NCBI GenBank assembly: GCA_001829495.1
Contig: MIBJ01000037.1
Span: 1 to 36,366, forward strand
Length of the DNA: 36,366 nucleotides
Reading direction: 5' to 3'
Source: Spirochaetes bacterium RBG_16_49_21
GTDB taxonomy: Bacteria; Spirochaetota; UBA4802; UBA5550
Part shown: positions 15,757 to 23,471 of the stretch, piece by piece
Position numbering within the stretch: position 1 is the stretch's first letter
Layout of the letters: each line of letters starts with the position of its first letter
Made by a program: the position numbers and the translations under genes
Notes under the pieces: generated by a model
Seen by the model: the letters and a program-made list of their open reading frames with translations, nothing else
What the model was told of the DNA's origin: nothing
The model's database searches: none

Positions 15757-16863
15757 TCAATACACCATCAGATCGTCCCGATGGATCACCTCTTCGAAGA
15801 TATTCTCGCCGAGGATTTTTCTGATTTCAGCGCTCTTTTTACCTTTGATTTTATCGAGCTCGGCGCAAGCGTAATTAACGATTCCCTTCCCTATTTTGTT
15901 GTTACGATCGTCGGAAATCTCGACAATATCTCCCATGTCGAAATCGCCGATCATTCCGGTTATGCCGGATGCGAGAAGGGATTTCTTTCCGACGCGGATC
16001 GCCTGCACTGCGCCGTCGTCCAGAATCAGTACGCCGCTCGTCTTCCTGAGGGCCAGCCATCTCTTTTTGCCTGAAAGAGGCTTGTTCCTGCCCCGGAACA
16101 GGGTGCCGATTCTCTCGCCGTTCATGATCCGCGCGAGCACATTTTTCTCTTTAGCATTGGCTATGATCATCATTTGGCCGAAGCGCATGATCAATTCCGC
16201 AGCCCGTATTTTGGACAGCATGCCGCCTGAGCCGAATGCGCTACCCGTCCCCCCTGCCCGCTCAACAATACTATCGGTAATATTCTCCACCTCCTCCACC
16301 GGCTCCGGATCGTCCCTGTAGCGGTAAAATCCGTTCACGTCGGAGAGGAGGATGAGCAGATCTGCGTTGATCAGGCTGGTCACATGCGCGGAGAGCAGGT
16401 CATTGTCCCCGAACTTGATCTCATTCACCGCTACCGAGTCGTTTTCATTGACGATGGGTATTATCCCCCGGTGAAGAAGGGTCTCAAGGGTATGGCTTGC
16501 GTTGGTGAAGCGGGTCCGGTGCCGTACGTCATCTTCGGTGAGGAGTATCTGGGCCACCGGGAGGCCCCTGCGCGAAAACTTATTCCGGTATTCATTCATG
16601 AGGATGGTCTGACCAACGGCCGCGAAGGCCTGCTTTTCGGGAATCGTCAGGCTCTTGACGTTTTTTTTGAGGGAGGCGGAGCCTGCCGCAATCGCGCCCG
16701 AGGATACGATGACGACCTGGTAGCCGCGCTTTATGATATCCGCCACATCGCCGACGATCTTGGATATCTTCCCGCCCGATATGCCCCTCCCATCGGTCAC
16801 CGAAGAAGAGCCGACTTTTACGACGATTCTTTTAACGTGTTTGATTACACTCTTTCTAGGCAC
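15757..16863 (-). CDS. proB: Glutamate 5-kinase
   Basis: ProB phosphorylates glutamate in the first step of proline synthesis. The amino-acid kinase domain covers about residues 1-260: VVKVGSSSVTD, VSSGAIAAG, IVNENDSVAV, KFGDNDLLSAHVTSLINAD and the GSGGMLSKIRAAELIMRFG loop. The C-terminal PUA domain is about 277-360 (KKSLLASGITGMIG within it). The length of 368 aa is normal. The GTG start at 16863 overlaps the obgE stop by 8 nt, so translation is coupled. proA is not downstream as in many genomes; the convergent heme arm follows instead. Confidence 0.95.
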   Translation of the reverse strand: MPRKSVIKHVKRIVVKVGSSSVTDGRGISGGKISKIVGDVADIIKRGYQVVIVSSGAIAAGSASLKKNVKSLTIPEKQAFAAVGQTILMNEYRNKFSRRGLPVAQILLTEDDVRHRTRFTNASHTLETLLHRGIIPIVNENDSVAVNEIKFGDNDLLSAHVTSLINADLLILLSDVNGFYRYRDDPEPVEEVENITDSIVERAGGTGSAFGSGGMLSKIRAAELIMRFGQMMIIANAKEKNVLARIMNGERIGTLFRGRNKPLSGKKRWLALRKTSGVLILDDGAVQAIRVGKKSLLASGITGMIGDFDMGDIVEISDDRNNKIGKGIVNYACAELDKIKGKKSAEIRKILGENIFEEVIHRDDLMVY

Positions 16864-17848
16864 GCTTCAACTCCATGAGACTGTCGAGAATTTCCGGCAG
16901 CCTGTCCATATTTTCCCCGGTCAATGCCGACAGGGGAAGAACTCTGGCATCATGCAATCCGTTTATTTTTTCAGGCAACACGGATTTATCTATGAGATCG
17001 ATTTTATTTAAAATTATATAATACGGCTTTGACGTCAAATCTCCGCTGTAGGTATCGAGCTCGGACCTGAGGAGCTTCAAATTATAATCAAGATCGTCGA
17101 GAGTAACGTCAAGGACGAAGAGAAGAGCCTTTACCCGCTCAATGTGCTGCAGAAAGGAGAGGCCGAGCCCCTGTCCCCTATGCGCTCCTTCGATGATGCC
17201 GGGTATGTCGGCGACCCGGTACGCGGACCCGCTCTCCCTCCGGATGACTCCCAGATTGGGAATGAGTGTCGTAAAGGGGTAATCGGCGATCTTGGGCCGG
17301 GCGTTCGTGATCCGGGAAAGGATCGTTGATTTGCCCGCGTTGGGCAGTCCGACCAGGCCGATATCTGCGATGAGCTTTAAGTCCAGCGTGATTCTCCTCT
17401 CCTGTCCGGGCATGCCGGGCTGGGAGAAGCGCGGGGTCTGATTCGTTGATGATTTGAAAAAGGCGTTTCCCTTGCCCCCGATTCCGCCTTCCGCGACCAT
17501 GCAGCGGGAGGCGTCAGCCGTAAGATCAGCCATCATCTGCCCTGTTTCGGCGTCAACTACCTGAGTGCCGGGAGGCACCTTGATAATCAAGTCCGCGCCG
17601 TCCCCGCCGTGCCTGTTATTGCCCGCACCCTGCTTTCCGTTGTCCGCCCTGTAGATGCGGTCTTTGAATAGGTGGGAAAGATTATACAGCTTGATGTCGG
17701 CCTGCACATAGAGGTCCCCCCCCTTACCGCCGTCTCCTCCGTCCGGGCCCCCTTTGGGGATGAATTTTTCACGATGAAATGAAACGGAGCCCTTGCCGCC
17801 GCTGCCGGCTTTTACGCGTATGCTTATGGTATCCGTGAATTTCGGCAT
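16856..17848 (-). CDS. obgE: Obg/CgtA GTPase
   Basis: Ribosome-associated GTPase that acts in large-subunit assembly and the stringent response. The glycine-rich Obg fold occupies residues 1-157 (VKAGSGGKGSVSFHREKF, GPDGGDGGKGGDLY). The G domain follows with G1 GLPNAGKST, switch I YPFTTLIPNLG, G3 DIPGIIEGAH and G4 NKID. At 330 aa it ends right after the G domain and has no C-terminal OCT domain, as in many Gram-negative members. The position after rpmA and before proB is conserved in several phyla. A terminator-like stem-loop lies between rpmA and this gene, so its expression may be partly independent. Confidence 0.96.
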   Translation of the reverse strand: MPKFTDTISIRVKAGSGGKGSVSFHREKFIPKGGPDGGDGGKGGDLYVQADIKLYNLSHLFKDRIYRADNGKQGAGNNRHGGDGADLIIKVPPGTQVVDAETGQMMADLTADASRCMVAEGGIGGKGNAFFKSSTNQTPRFSQPGMPGQERRITLDLKLIADIGLVGLPNAGKSTILSRITNARPKIADYPFTTLIPNLGVIRRESGSAYRVADIPGIIEGAHRGQGLGLSFLQHIERVKALLFVLDVTLDDLDYNLKLLRSELDTYSGDLTSKPYYIILNKIDLIDKSVLPEKINGLHDARVLPLSALTGENMDRLPEILDSLMELKRA

Positions 17849-17875
17849 GATTAAACCTCTCTGGCGAGGTTGTCT

Positions 17876-17996
17876 AATAACCCCCTAAATCCCCCAGAGG
17901 GGGACTTAAAAAAGCTGAAAAATGAATGAAGATGCCGCAATTTAATCTTCATTTCATCAAATATTAGCCCCCCTCCGGGGGGTTGGGGGGCTTATT
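17876..17996. repeat. C/G-tract inverted repeat with nested palindrome
   Basis: The arms are 17876-17909 (AATAACCCCCTAAATCCCCC, then AGAGGGGGACTTAA) and 17964-17996 (TTAGCCCCCCTCC, then GGGGGGTTGGGGGGCTTATT). They are imperfect reverse complements, and each also folds on itself through its own C- and G-tracts. The spacer holds a second palindrome, ATGAAGAT and ATCTTCAT (about 17928-17954). A related copy lies at 34071-34102. It occupies most of the rpmA-obgE gap. Confidence 0.7.
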
Positions 17997-18018
17997 GGGC
18001 AGCCCCATGAAAACAACA

Positions 18019-18046
18019 AATCGCGTATCACTCTTAATACGCGATT
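18019..18046 (-). terminator. Stem-loop terminator candidate after rpmA
   Basis: AATCGCGTAT and ATACGCGATT form a perfect 10-bp stem with an 8-nt loop. Read on the minus strand it is followed by a T-rich run (TTTGTTGTTTTC including the stem end), 36 nt past the rpmA stop. It would terminate or attenuate the ribosomal-protein transcript before obgE. Confidence 0.6.
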
Positions 18047-18081
18047 AAAGCAAGTATATACAATGATCGCCGGGCGCGCAA

Positions 18082-18345
18082 TTAAGCGGCCGGATGCGGA
18101 TGTATTGAGACTTTTTTTCTTTTTTTATCCAGCCTCTCAAAGGTCACAATACCGTCGATCATTGCGAACAGGGTATCATCCTTGCCGCGGCCGACATTCA
18201 CGCCAGGATGAATTCTCGTTCCCCTTTGCCTGACAATGATGGTTCCGCCTTTTATCAGCTGTCCGCCGTACCGTTTAACGCCGAGCCGCTTGGACTGCGA
18301 ATCACGGCCGTTTCTGGTAGACCCGCCCCCTTTTTTGTGAGCCAT
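18082..18345 (-). CDS. rpmA: 50S ribosomal protein L27
   Basis: L27 sits at the peptidyl-transferase centre of the large subunit. The 87-residue sequence starts [28 protein letters not shown], the universal N-terminus that reaches the P-site tRNA, followed by [13 protein letters not shown] and [13 protein letters not shown]. It lacks the cleavable N-terminal extension seen in Firmicutes, even though a Prp-type protease gene lies immediately upstream. The gap to that gene is 13 nt. It lies within the rplU-prp-rpmA cluster. Confidence 0.98.
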   Translation of the reverse strand: MAHKKGGGSTRNGRDSQSKRLGVKRYGGQLIKGGTIIVRQRGTRIHPGVNVGRGKDDTLFAMIDGIVTFERLDKKRKKVSIHPHPAA

Positions 18346-18358
18346 GATAATCTCCCTC

Positions 18359-18748
18359 TTAATTAAACTGTATCGTTATAAAATCCTTATATTGTTGCTT
18401 GAGATCCAGTATTCCTATTATGAACGATTCGATGAGTATCTTCAACACCTGTTTTTTTTTCGAATCGAGCTCCGACACTTTGACGCTGAATTGCAGCATT
18501 CCATCGTCAAACGTATAATCAGGATCTATATTTCCAACAATTTTTATCGATCGTAAAAGCGTTAATGCCGCGAAAGAAACAGCCGCGCATATAATATTTT
18601 CACCCTTTGCCGTATTGCTCCCGCCTATTCCGCCGCTATCTTCCGGTACCGCATGCCCCTTCACTGATACCGAGATGTCTCCTCCGCCATCTTGGGTAAA
18701 CTCAAGCTTCTCATTATATATAATATGTAATAATGTGACAATTATCAA
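18359..18748 (-). CDS. Prp-type (YsxB) ribosomal-processing cysteine protease
   Basis: Recognised by its place between rplU and rpmA and by the motif SVKGHA followed by [18 protein letters not shown], with the His-Cys dyad expected at H32 and C54. In Firmicutes, Prp removes an N-terminal extension from L27. Here the His-Cys distance is 22 residues against about 12 in the Staphylococcus enzyme. The excess is a Gly/Ser-rich loop ([14 protein letters not shown]), and the adjacent L27 has nothing to cleave. The TTG start at 18748 gives MIIVTLL, matching the family beginning; a weak AGGTTG lies upstream. Length is 129 aa. It may process another substrate or be an assembly factor. Confidence 0.8.
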   Translation of the reverse strand: MIIVTLLHIIYNEKLEFTQDGGGDISVSVKGHAVPEDSGGIGGSNTAKGENIICAAVSFAALTLLRSIKIVGNIDPDYTFDDGMLQFSVKVSELDSKKKQVLKILIESFIIGILDLKQQYKDFITIQFN

Positions 18749-18776
18749 ATTAATACTATATCAACCTGCAGAGAAT

Positions 18777-19091
18777 CTACTTTACCGCCAGGTCGCTTAT
18801 CATTATCTGGGAATAAGCCTGCCGATGGCCTATCGTTCTCGTGAAGCGTTTTCTTTTGCCGAACTTTACGCCCCTGACCTTGTCCCCTTTTACCGTACCG
18901 AGCACCTTCGCCGTGACCGTTACGTTTTTGAGATACGGCTGGCCTATCAAAACATTTTCGCCGTTCGAACATAGTAAAACCTTATCGATTACCAATTCGT
19001 CATTGGGATTTAATTGGAGAATATCGACATTGATTGCCGCATCCTTTTCGACTTTATATTGTTTACCGGCTATTTCTACAATTGCATACAT
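18777..19091 (-). CDS. rplU: 50S ribosomal protein L21
   Basis: A 104-residue L21, a large-subunit protein binding 23S rRNA. MYAIVEIAGKQYKVEKDA is the family start and VRGVKFGKRKRFTRTIGHRQAYSQIMI is the C-terminal RNA-binding signature. The ATG is preceded by AGAGGAA. It follows a tRNA gene by 30 nt; that gap contains the palindrome CTTTAATTAAAG, which may mark tRNA 3' processing. It leads the rplU-prp-rpmA group. Confidence 0.98.
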   Translation of the reverse strand: MYAIVEIAGKQYKVEKDAAINVDILQLNPNDELVIDKVLLCSNGENVLIGQPYLKNVTVTAKVLGTVKGDKVRGVKFGKRKRFTRTIGHRQAYSQIMISDLAVK

Positions 19092-19121
19092 GGGATGAAT
19101 TCCTCTTGCTTTAATTAAAGA

Positions 19122-19195
19122 TGGGCCCAGAAGGACTTGAACCTTCGACCCCCTGATTATGAGTCAGATGCTCTAACCGACTGAGCTATGGGCCC
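19122..19195 (-). tRNA. tRNA with CAT anticodon (Ile2 or elongator Met)
   Basis: The 74-nt cloverleaf reads from GGGCCCATAGCTCAG at its 5' end to CTTCTGGGCCCA at its 3' end. The acceptor stem GGGCCCA is complementary to the TGGGCCC end, and the D-arm is AGCTCAGTCGGTTAGAGC. The anticodon stem-loop CTGACTCATAATCAG puts CAT at 19159-19161, and the T-arm carries GGTTCAAGTCC. CCA is not encoded. CAT tRNAs are initiator Met, elongator Met or Ile2 (lysidine-modified). The paired G1-C72 rules against initiator. The GACTCATAATC loop context leans towards Ile2, but I cannot decide. Confidence 0.93.
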
Positions 19196-19208
19196 GGATA
19201 CCCGGCAC

Positions 19209-19235
19209 TTGATAGAACAAGATAAATTATGTCAA
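19209..19235 (-). promoter_or_regulatory. Candidate promoter of the tRNA-rplU transcript
   Basis: On the minus strand a perfect TTGACA (19235-19230) is followed 15 nt later by TATCAA (19214-19209) and a GC-rich stretch. Transcription would start about 7 nt before the tRNA. The GC-rich discriminator resembles stringently controlled stable-RNA promoters. Confidence 0.5.
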
Positions 19236-19259
19236 GAAAATTATCGCCGGGGCCGCGCC

Positions 19260-20315
19260 CTATAAAAATGAAACCAGATTTCTGCCGTTGCGCTTGGAGA
19301 TATACAGGGCCTTGTCCGCCCGGTCAATAAGGGTGTTCTTCGTTTTATCCCGCTCCGGATCAAACTGCGTAACGCCTATGGAGATGGTGACCCGCAGCTC
19401 ATTCGAATCAGATGGTATAGTAAGTTTTTCAATATTTTCACGGATCCTTTCGGCAACGATGAGGGCTTCATGTATCTCAGTGGAGGGAAGAATTATGGCG
19501 AACTCCTCGCCTCCGTATCGTGATGCGACGTCTATCTGCCGAATGCTCTCTCTGATCACCCGCGCGACATTAATAAGGGCAATATCGCCCGCCTGATGAC
19601 CATAGGTATCATTGAGTATTTTGAAATTATCGATATCCGACATGATAATCGACAATGGCCGGTTCAGCCGGATGGCCCGGTCGATCTCCTCGATGATCAA
19701 GGTCTGGAAATAGTGGTATATTTTGAGCTTGGTCATCATGTCCGTGGTCGCCATTTCATACAGGGTGGCGTTGTGTATCGCGATGCCCGCCAGGGAGGCA
19801 ATATCGAGGAGATATTCCTTTTCGGTTTCGTTGAAGTTTTTGCGGTTTATCCGCTCCCCTAAAATTATTATTCCATTCAGTATCCCTTTGGACATGAGCG
19901 GAACAATGAGGCAGGGATCGAGCATCTTGAGGATGATGAGCGATTTATCTTCTTCTATCTTTTCCACGAGCTCGGTTAAGGTATAGCACTTGAAATTTTT
20001 TTCAATGTGCCGGACGACTTCGGAGTCGGGCTCCATCTCGTATTCTACCGAATGATCGATCTCGAAACCCTTGTAGTTCCGATGGAGAAAATAGCTGTCC
20101 TGTCCGATCCCTTTTTTGAGAAAGATGCCTGCCATGAGAAGCTGCATCTGCCCCATGCAGGTCAGGAGGATTGAATCGATTAAAATATTGTATTCCAGCG
20201 TTGAATTCAGGCCTTTGCTGATTTCGATCAATTGCTTGAGGTCATAGATCTTTCTCTCATACTGCTCGATCTCGACCGGAAATTGTACGGTAAAATCGTC
20301 GTCTGTTTGTGTCAT
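19260..20315 (-). CDS. GAF-GGDEF diguanylate cyclase
   Basis: Makes cyclic di-GMP from two GTP. A short coiled N-terminus (YERKIYDLKQLIEISKGLNSTLEY) leads into a GAF-like sensor domain (about 28-185). The GGDEF domain follows (about 190-351), with SDIDNFKILNDTYGHQAGD and the active-site RYGGEEFAIILPS. An inhibitory-site RxxD (RQID) lies exactly five residues before GGEEF, so product feedback is expected. There are no membrane segments, so it is probably cytosolic. Its ATG is 9 nt after hisA with AAGG in front, so it is probably translated from the his message. The GAF ligand is unknown. Confidence 0.94.
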   Translation of the reverse strand: MTQTDDDFTVQFPVEIEQYERKIYDLKQLIEISKGLNSTLEYNILIDSILLTCMGQMQLLMAGIFLKKGIGQDSYFLHRNYKGFEIDHSVEYEMEPDSEVVRHIEKNFKCYTLTELVEKIEEDKSLIILKMLDPCLIVPLMSKGILNGIIILGERINRKNFNETEKEYLLDIASLAGIAIHNATLYEMATTDMMTKLKIYHYFQTLIIEEIDRAIRLNRPLSIIMSDIDNFKILNDTYGHQAGDIALINVARVIRESIRQIDVASRYGGEEFAIILPSTEIHEALIVAERIRENIEKLTIPSDSNELRVTISIGVTQFDPERDKTKNTLIDRADKALYISKRNGRNLVSFL

Positions 20316-20324
20316 AGAGCTACC

Positions 20325-21044
20325 TTATCCAAAATTAGATATAGCTTCCGGCAAATCTATTCTCCCGTCGTAAATCGCTTTCCCGATGATACACCCCTTC
20401 AAGCCTTCCTTTTCCAGCCGGGACAGCCTCTCAATGTCGCTCATTGATGATATGCCGCCGGAGGCGATCAATTCAATTCCTTTAATTTCGCGCAAAATAT
20501 CTTGCAGCGCCTCTATATTTGGTCCCGACAACATTCCGTCAGTCGAAATATCGGTATAGATGACCTCATGAATGCCCGCGGCGAATATATCCTTGATTAT
20601 ATCAATCGATTTGACCGCCGACACTTTTTTCCATCCATGTGTTGCCACTAACGAATTCTTCGCATCTATCCCAGCTATGAAAATATTTCCAAATTTGTCT
20701 ATTAAATTTTTAAATGAACCATGGAAAATTAAAGTCCCGACAATGATCCGTTTAATTCCGAGGTCCATATATATTTTCGCGCTTTCCTCGGTCCGTATAC
20801 CGCCGCCGATTTCAACCGGTATCTTCAATGCTTCCGTCATTGATGCAATGATATCGGTGTTGACCGGCGTTCCCTGGAATGCGCCGTCCAGATCAACGAC
20901 ATGGATCAGAGATGCTCCCTCATCCTCGAACCGCCTGGCCATCTCAACAGGATTGCCGGAATATACCGTCTCTTTGTCAGGGTCGCCTTGAAGAAGCCGT
21001 ACGCATTTCCCGTCTTTAATATCAATGGCCGGTATTATGAGCAC
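20325..21044 (-). CDS. hisA: Phosphoribosylformimino-5-aminoimidazole carboxamide ribotide isomerase
   Basis: HisA performs the Amadori rearrangement in histidine synthesis. LIIPAIDIKDGKCVRLLQGD carries the first catalytic Asp. HVVDLDGAFQG, VEIGGGIR and IYTDISTDGMLSGPN (second Asp) complete the barrel signature, with the phosphate-binding ELIASGGISSMSD near the end. The GTG start at 21044 gives the family N-terminus and overlaps the hisH end by 23 nt. Length is 239 aa. HisF motifs differ, and the DxKDG/TDISTDG pattern supports HisA. Neither hisF nor hisI follows; the diguanylate cyclase does. Confidence 0.95.
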   Translation of the reverse strand: MLIIPAIDIKDGKCVRLLQGDPDKETVYSGNPVEMARRFEDEGASLIHVVDLDGAFQGTPVNTDIIASMTEALKIPVEIGGGIRTEESAKIYMDLGIKRIIVGTLIFHGSFKNLIDKFGNIFIAGIDAKNSLVATHGWKKVSAVKSIDIIKDIFAAGIHEVIYTDISTDGMLSGPNIEALQDILREIKGIELIASGGISSMSDIERLSRLEKEGLKGCIIGKAIYDGRIDLPEAISNFG

Positions 21045-21645
21045 ACAGCCTCACAAAATTTTCAATAATTTTTAATCCCGCAGCGTGGCTTTTTTCCGGG
21101 TGAAACTGCGTGGCGATAATGTTCCCCTGCCCCACGATGCAGGGAAATATCCGTCCGTATTCTGTTTCACCGATTATCCAAGTCCGGTCCCTGATTTCCG
21201 GATAGTATGAATGGATGAAATAAAAATAGCTTCCCGATACTATCTCATTAAAAAAGGGGGATTCTGAAACAAGCTCGACCGTATTCCATCCCATATGGGG
21301 AACCTTGAGCCCCTGAGCAGGGAATTTGACTATTCGTCCCGGAATAATATTCAGGCCTTTATGGTGCCCGAACTCATCGCTTGAAGAAAACAGGAGCTGG
21401 AATCCGAGGCATATGCCCAAAAAAAAGCCGCCGCTGCCGACGAACTCGGTTATCGGTTCAATCCATCCCCTGTTTATCAGATTTTCCATGGCCATGCCGA
21501 ATGCCCCGTCCCCCGGCATGATGAGGGCGTCGGCGTGCCTGATCGAATCAGGATCATCGGAAAGCGCCACCGTATCAGTAAACTTTTCCACGGCTTTGAC
21601 CACTGAGCGCAGGTTGCCCATGCCGTAATCGACAACGATGATCAT
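21022..21645 (-). CDS. hisH: Imidazole glycerol phosphate synthase subunit HisH
   Basis: Glutamine amidotransferase subunit that feeds ammonia to HisF. Class I amidotransferase motifs are visible: VVDYGMGNLRSV at the start, the oxyanion segment MPGDGAFG, the nucleophile Cys in FLGICLGFQLLF, and the His-Glu pair in ATQFHPEKSH. Length is 207 aa. The ATG at 21645 overlaps the hisB stop as ATGA. Its partner HisF must be encoded elsewhere in the genome, because hisA rather than hisF follows. Confidence 0.96.
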   Translation of the reverse strand: MIIVVDYGMGNLRSVVKAVEKFTDTVALSDDPDSIRHADALIMPGDGAFGMAMENLINRGWIEPITEFVGSGGFFLGICLGFQLLFSSSDEFGHHKGLNIIPGRIVKFPAQGLKVPHMGWNTVELVSESPFFNEIVSGSYFYFIHSYYPEIRDRTWIIGETEYGRIFPCIVGQGNIIATQFHPEKSHAAGLKIIENFVRLCAHNTGH

Positions 21646-22235
21646 ACTATCGTTCCTTTCGTAGAGAGCACGCCTCCCTGCAAAAAATCATCCTTTGATG
21701 AGGCCTTGTACAGCGCAATCCCCAGCGCTTTGAATATGGTCTCATGCACGTGATGCTTGTTCTGGCCGCAGAACACCGTGACATGAAGATTCATCCCCGC
21801 GTTGGTGGCAAAGGCCCGCAGAAATTCATCGGTCAATTCTTCACTGTAGGGGCCGATGGAGCCGTCCAGCACGGGACCCGTGTATTTGAAATAAGGCCTG
21901 CCGGAAAGATCGACCGCTATCATGGTGAGCGCGTCATCCATGGGGATTATGGCATCGCCGAAGCGCAGGATTCCCTCCTTGTCGCCCAGCGCCTGCTTTA
22001 ACGCCGTTCCCATCGATATCCCGATATCCTCAACCGAATGATGGTCGTCTATCTCCCGGTCGCCGCTACAGGACAACTTCAGCCAGAATCTTCCATGCTT
22101 GGACATGGATTCAAGCATGTGATCTAAAAAGGGAACGCCCGTGGTGATTTCAGACTTCCGGGCGCTTTCCAGAACCAGGTCCACGGCTATATCGGTTTCA
22201 AGGGTTTTTCTTTTTACTGAGCTTTTTCGTTCCAT
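21642..22235 (-). CDS. hisB: Imidazoleglycerol-phosphate dehydratase
   Basis: Mn-dependent dehydratase of histidine synthesis; the monofunctional form without a phosphatase domain. MERKSSVKRKTLETDI, GVPFLDHMLESMSKHG, DDHHSVEDIGI and the second half-repeat KHHVHETIFKALGIAL contain the metal-binding His/Glu sets. The ATG at 22235 matches the family start; a GTG at 22244 would add three residues. Length is 197 aa. It heads a hisB-hisH-hisA-dgc run and is preceded by a strong hairpin. Confidence 0.96.
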   Translation of the reverse strand: MERKSSVKRKTLETDIAVDLVLESARKSEITTGVPFLDHMLESMSKHGRFWLKLSCSGDREIDDHHSVEDIGISMGTALKQALGDKEGILRFGDAIIPMDDALTMIAVDLSGRPYFKYTGPVLDGSIGPYSEELTDEFLRAFATNAGMNLHVTVFCGQNKHHVHETIFKALGIALYKASSKDDFLQGGVLSTKGTIV

Positions 22236-22252
22236 ACCAACCACAATATTTA

Positions 22253-22288
22253 AATTTGCCCCCGCCGCCTTGGCGGCGGGGGCAAATT
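22253..22288 (-). other. Perfect 17-bp GC-rich hairpin upstream of hisB
   Basis: AATTTGCCCCCGCCGCC (22253-22269) and GGCGGCGGGGGCAAATT (22272-22288) pair perfectly around a TT pair. It lies 17 nt before the hisB ATG and 37 nt after the yrdC stop. On the minus strand a TATAAT box (22297-22292) lies directly upstream, so the hairpin could form at the very 5' end of the his message. It could also terminate the yrdC transcript, although only a short AT-rich run follows. Confidence 0.7.
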
Positions 22289-22325
22289 CAATTATAATTT
22301 AGTTATGCAACAAGTCTACTAATTT

Positions 22326-22970
22326 TCAAAGAGGAGAGTCATCCTTGCCGAGAAAGTAGAGAGATTTTATCTCCTCAGCCGAGACCCTGCCTTCATTTAC
22401 GATAACGAGCTCGCCGTTGCTGATATTGACTACCGAGGGAAGCGAATGCTCTTTGCAGAACTCATCAATGATGAGCATGATCTCAATCCTGCCGTCAAGG
22501 ATATTTATGAGATCTTTTTTTCGATAGACGGGTGCGCCGTTGGAATTATACAGTGCGGCATAGATCAGGGGCTGGCCGACATGTTCAATGATATCCTGCT
22601 GGTATCTGCTTTTCGGCATTCGCACCGGAATCGACTTTTTCGTATTTTGTATATCCCGCACATACACGATTAATTCACCCGGCCAGATCCGGTGCATGAA
22701 GTCGAATTCCATTTTGTTGATGTCGGCGATCTCGTTAAGCATCTTGAACGAGGATATCATCCTGACAATTTGCCCATCCCGTACGCCGGCCAGCCGGGAG
22801 ACGACGCCCAGAGACCGCTGTTCCATGACGGATACGAGGCCGTAAATGGAGTCAACCGGCATCAGAGCCGTATCGCCCTTCCTGATCTCCTCGGCTATTT
22901 TTCTGGAAATCGCTTCGTCGATGGTTCCGTCTTTTTTTAATTTTTTAACTGTTACTATTTCGGTTTTCAT
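22326..22970 (-). CDS. Divergent YrdC/Sua5-family protein
   Basis: The fold is that of the threonylcarbamoyl-AMP synthase family (Sua5/YrdC/YciO), which supplies t6A modification of tRNA. Recognisable segments are IRKGDTALMPVDSIYGL, HRIWPGELIVYV, IPVRMPKSRYQQDIIEHVGQPLIYAAL, and LPSVVNISNGELVIVNEG. Key sites are altered: the KGRP-type loop reads LAGVRDGQ and the TSAN motif reads ALYN. It may therefore be a YciO-like paralog without the classical activity. Length is 214 aa. The FtsB-like gene ends 19 nt upstream, and both probably share a transcript. Confidence 0.78.
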   Translation of the reverse strand: MKTEIVTVKKLKKDGTIDEAISRKIAEEIRKGDTALMPVDSIYGLVSVMEQRSLGVVSRLAGVRDGQIVRMISSFKMLNEIADINKMEFDFMHRIWPGELIVYVRDIQNTKKSIPVRMPKSRYQQDIIEHVGQPLIYAALYNSNGAPVYRKKDLINILDGRIEIMLIIDEFCKEHSLPSVVNISNGELVIVNEGRVSAEEIKSLYFLGKDDSPL

Positions 22971-22989
22971 GTTCGAACATGCGCATTGG

Positions 22990-23439
22990 TCATGACCCGG
23001 TATTTGAAAAAAAGCTGGTCTCCCTCTTGTTCCGTCCGTAAATGATAAGTCCGATCAAGACTGCCGCGGAAAAAGCAAGCCATACGAGCCTCAGGAAGGG
23101 CAGCCTGGTGTAGGAATCCGCTTCAGTAGGAGCTTCATCATCCGCCGGAGGAATCCTGTTTTCCAAGCCCTGAAAAAAAATAACTTTTCCGCCGGGCCGT
23201 AAATACCCCGATTCCAGGATATCCGTATCCGGATATTCGCCCTGCTTATACCTCTTTAATCTGTCCCGGAGCAGATTATTTTCCGATTTCAGATTCTCAA
23301 TTCTTGTTACAATATGGCTCTTCCCCTCATCCAGTTTCAAGCGTTCGAGGAGTCCGCTCTTGCTCAGGATAAAAAAATAGACCGCCGCGAGAACGACCGC
23401 AACGATAAGGATAATAGATCGATACTGCTGCCTGACCAA
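22990..23439 (-). CDS. FtsB/DivIC-like septum protein with extra C-terminal membrane segment
   Basis: A bitopic-type start: a TM helix at about residues 8-27 (SIILIVAVVLAAVYFFILS), then a heptad-like coiled coil at about 38-66 (SHIVTRIENLKSENNLLRDRL). The FtsB-family landmark ESGYLRPGGKVIFFQ follows. FtsB/DivIC forms the FtsQLB-type divisome complex on the outer face of the inner membrane. Unlike the roughly 100-residue family, this 149-residue chain continues into an acidic linker and a second TM (LRLVWLAFSAAVLIGLIIYG) with a basic tail, so it would cross the membrane twice. The start is a TTG 12 nt after AAGGAG; a nearer non-standard start is possible. Confidence 0.72.
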   Translation of the reverse strand: MVRQQYRSIILIVAVVLAAVYFFILSKSGLLERLKLDEGKSHIVTRIENLKSENNLLRDRLKRYKQGEYPDTDILESGYLRPGGKVIFFQGLENRIPPADDEAPTEADSYTRLPFLRLVWLAFSAAVLIGLIIYGRNKRETSFFSNTGS

Positions 23440-23471
23440 GATTATAAGACGCTCCTTTTATTCGTTACCGG

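Noticed and set aside
15750..15763. Possible gene disruption where the cobA-hemD and proB stops abut
   Set aside because: Both proteins have normal length and C-termini, so this is simply a convergent junction with no spacer.
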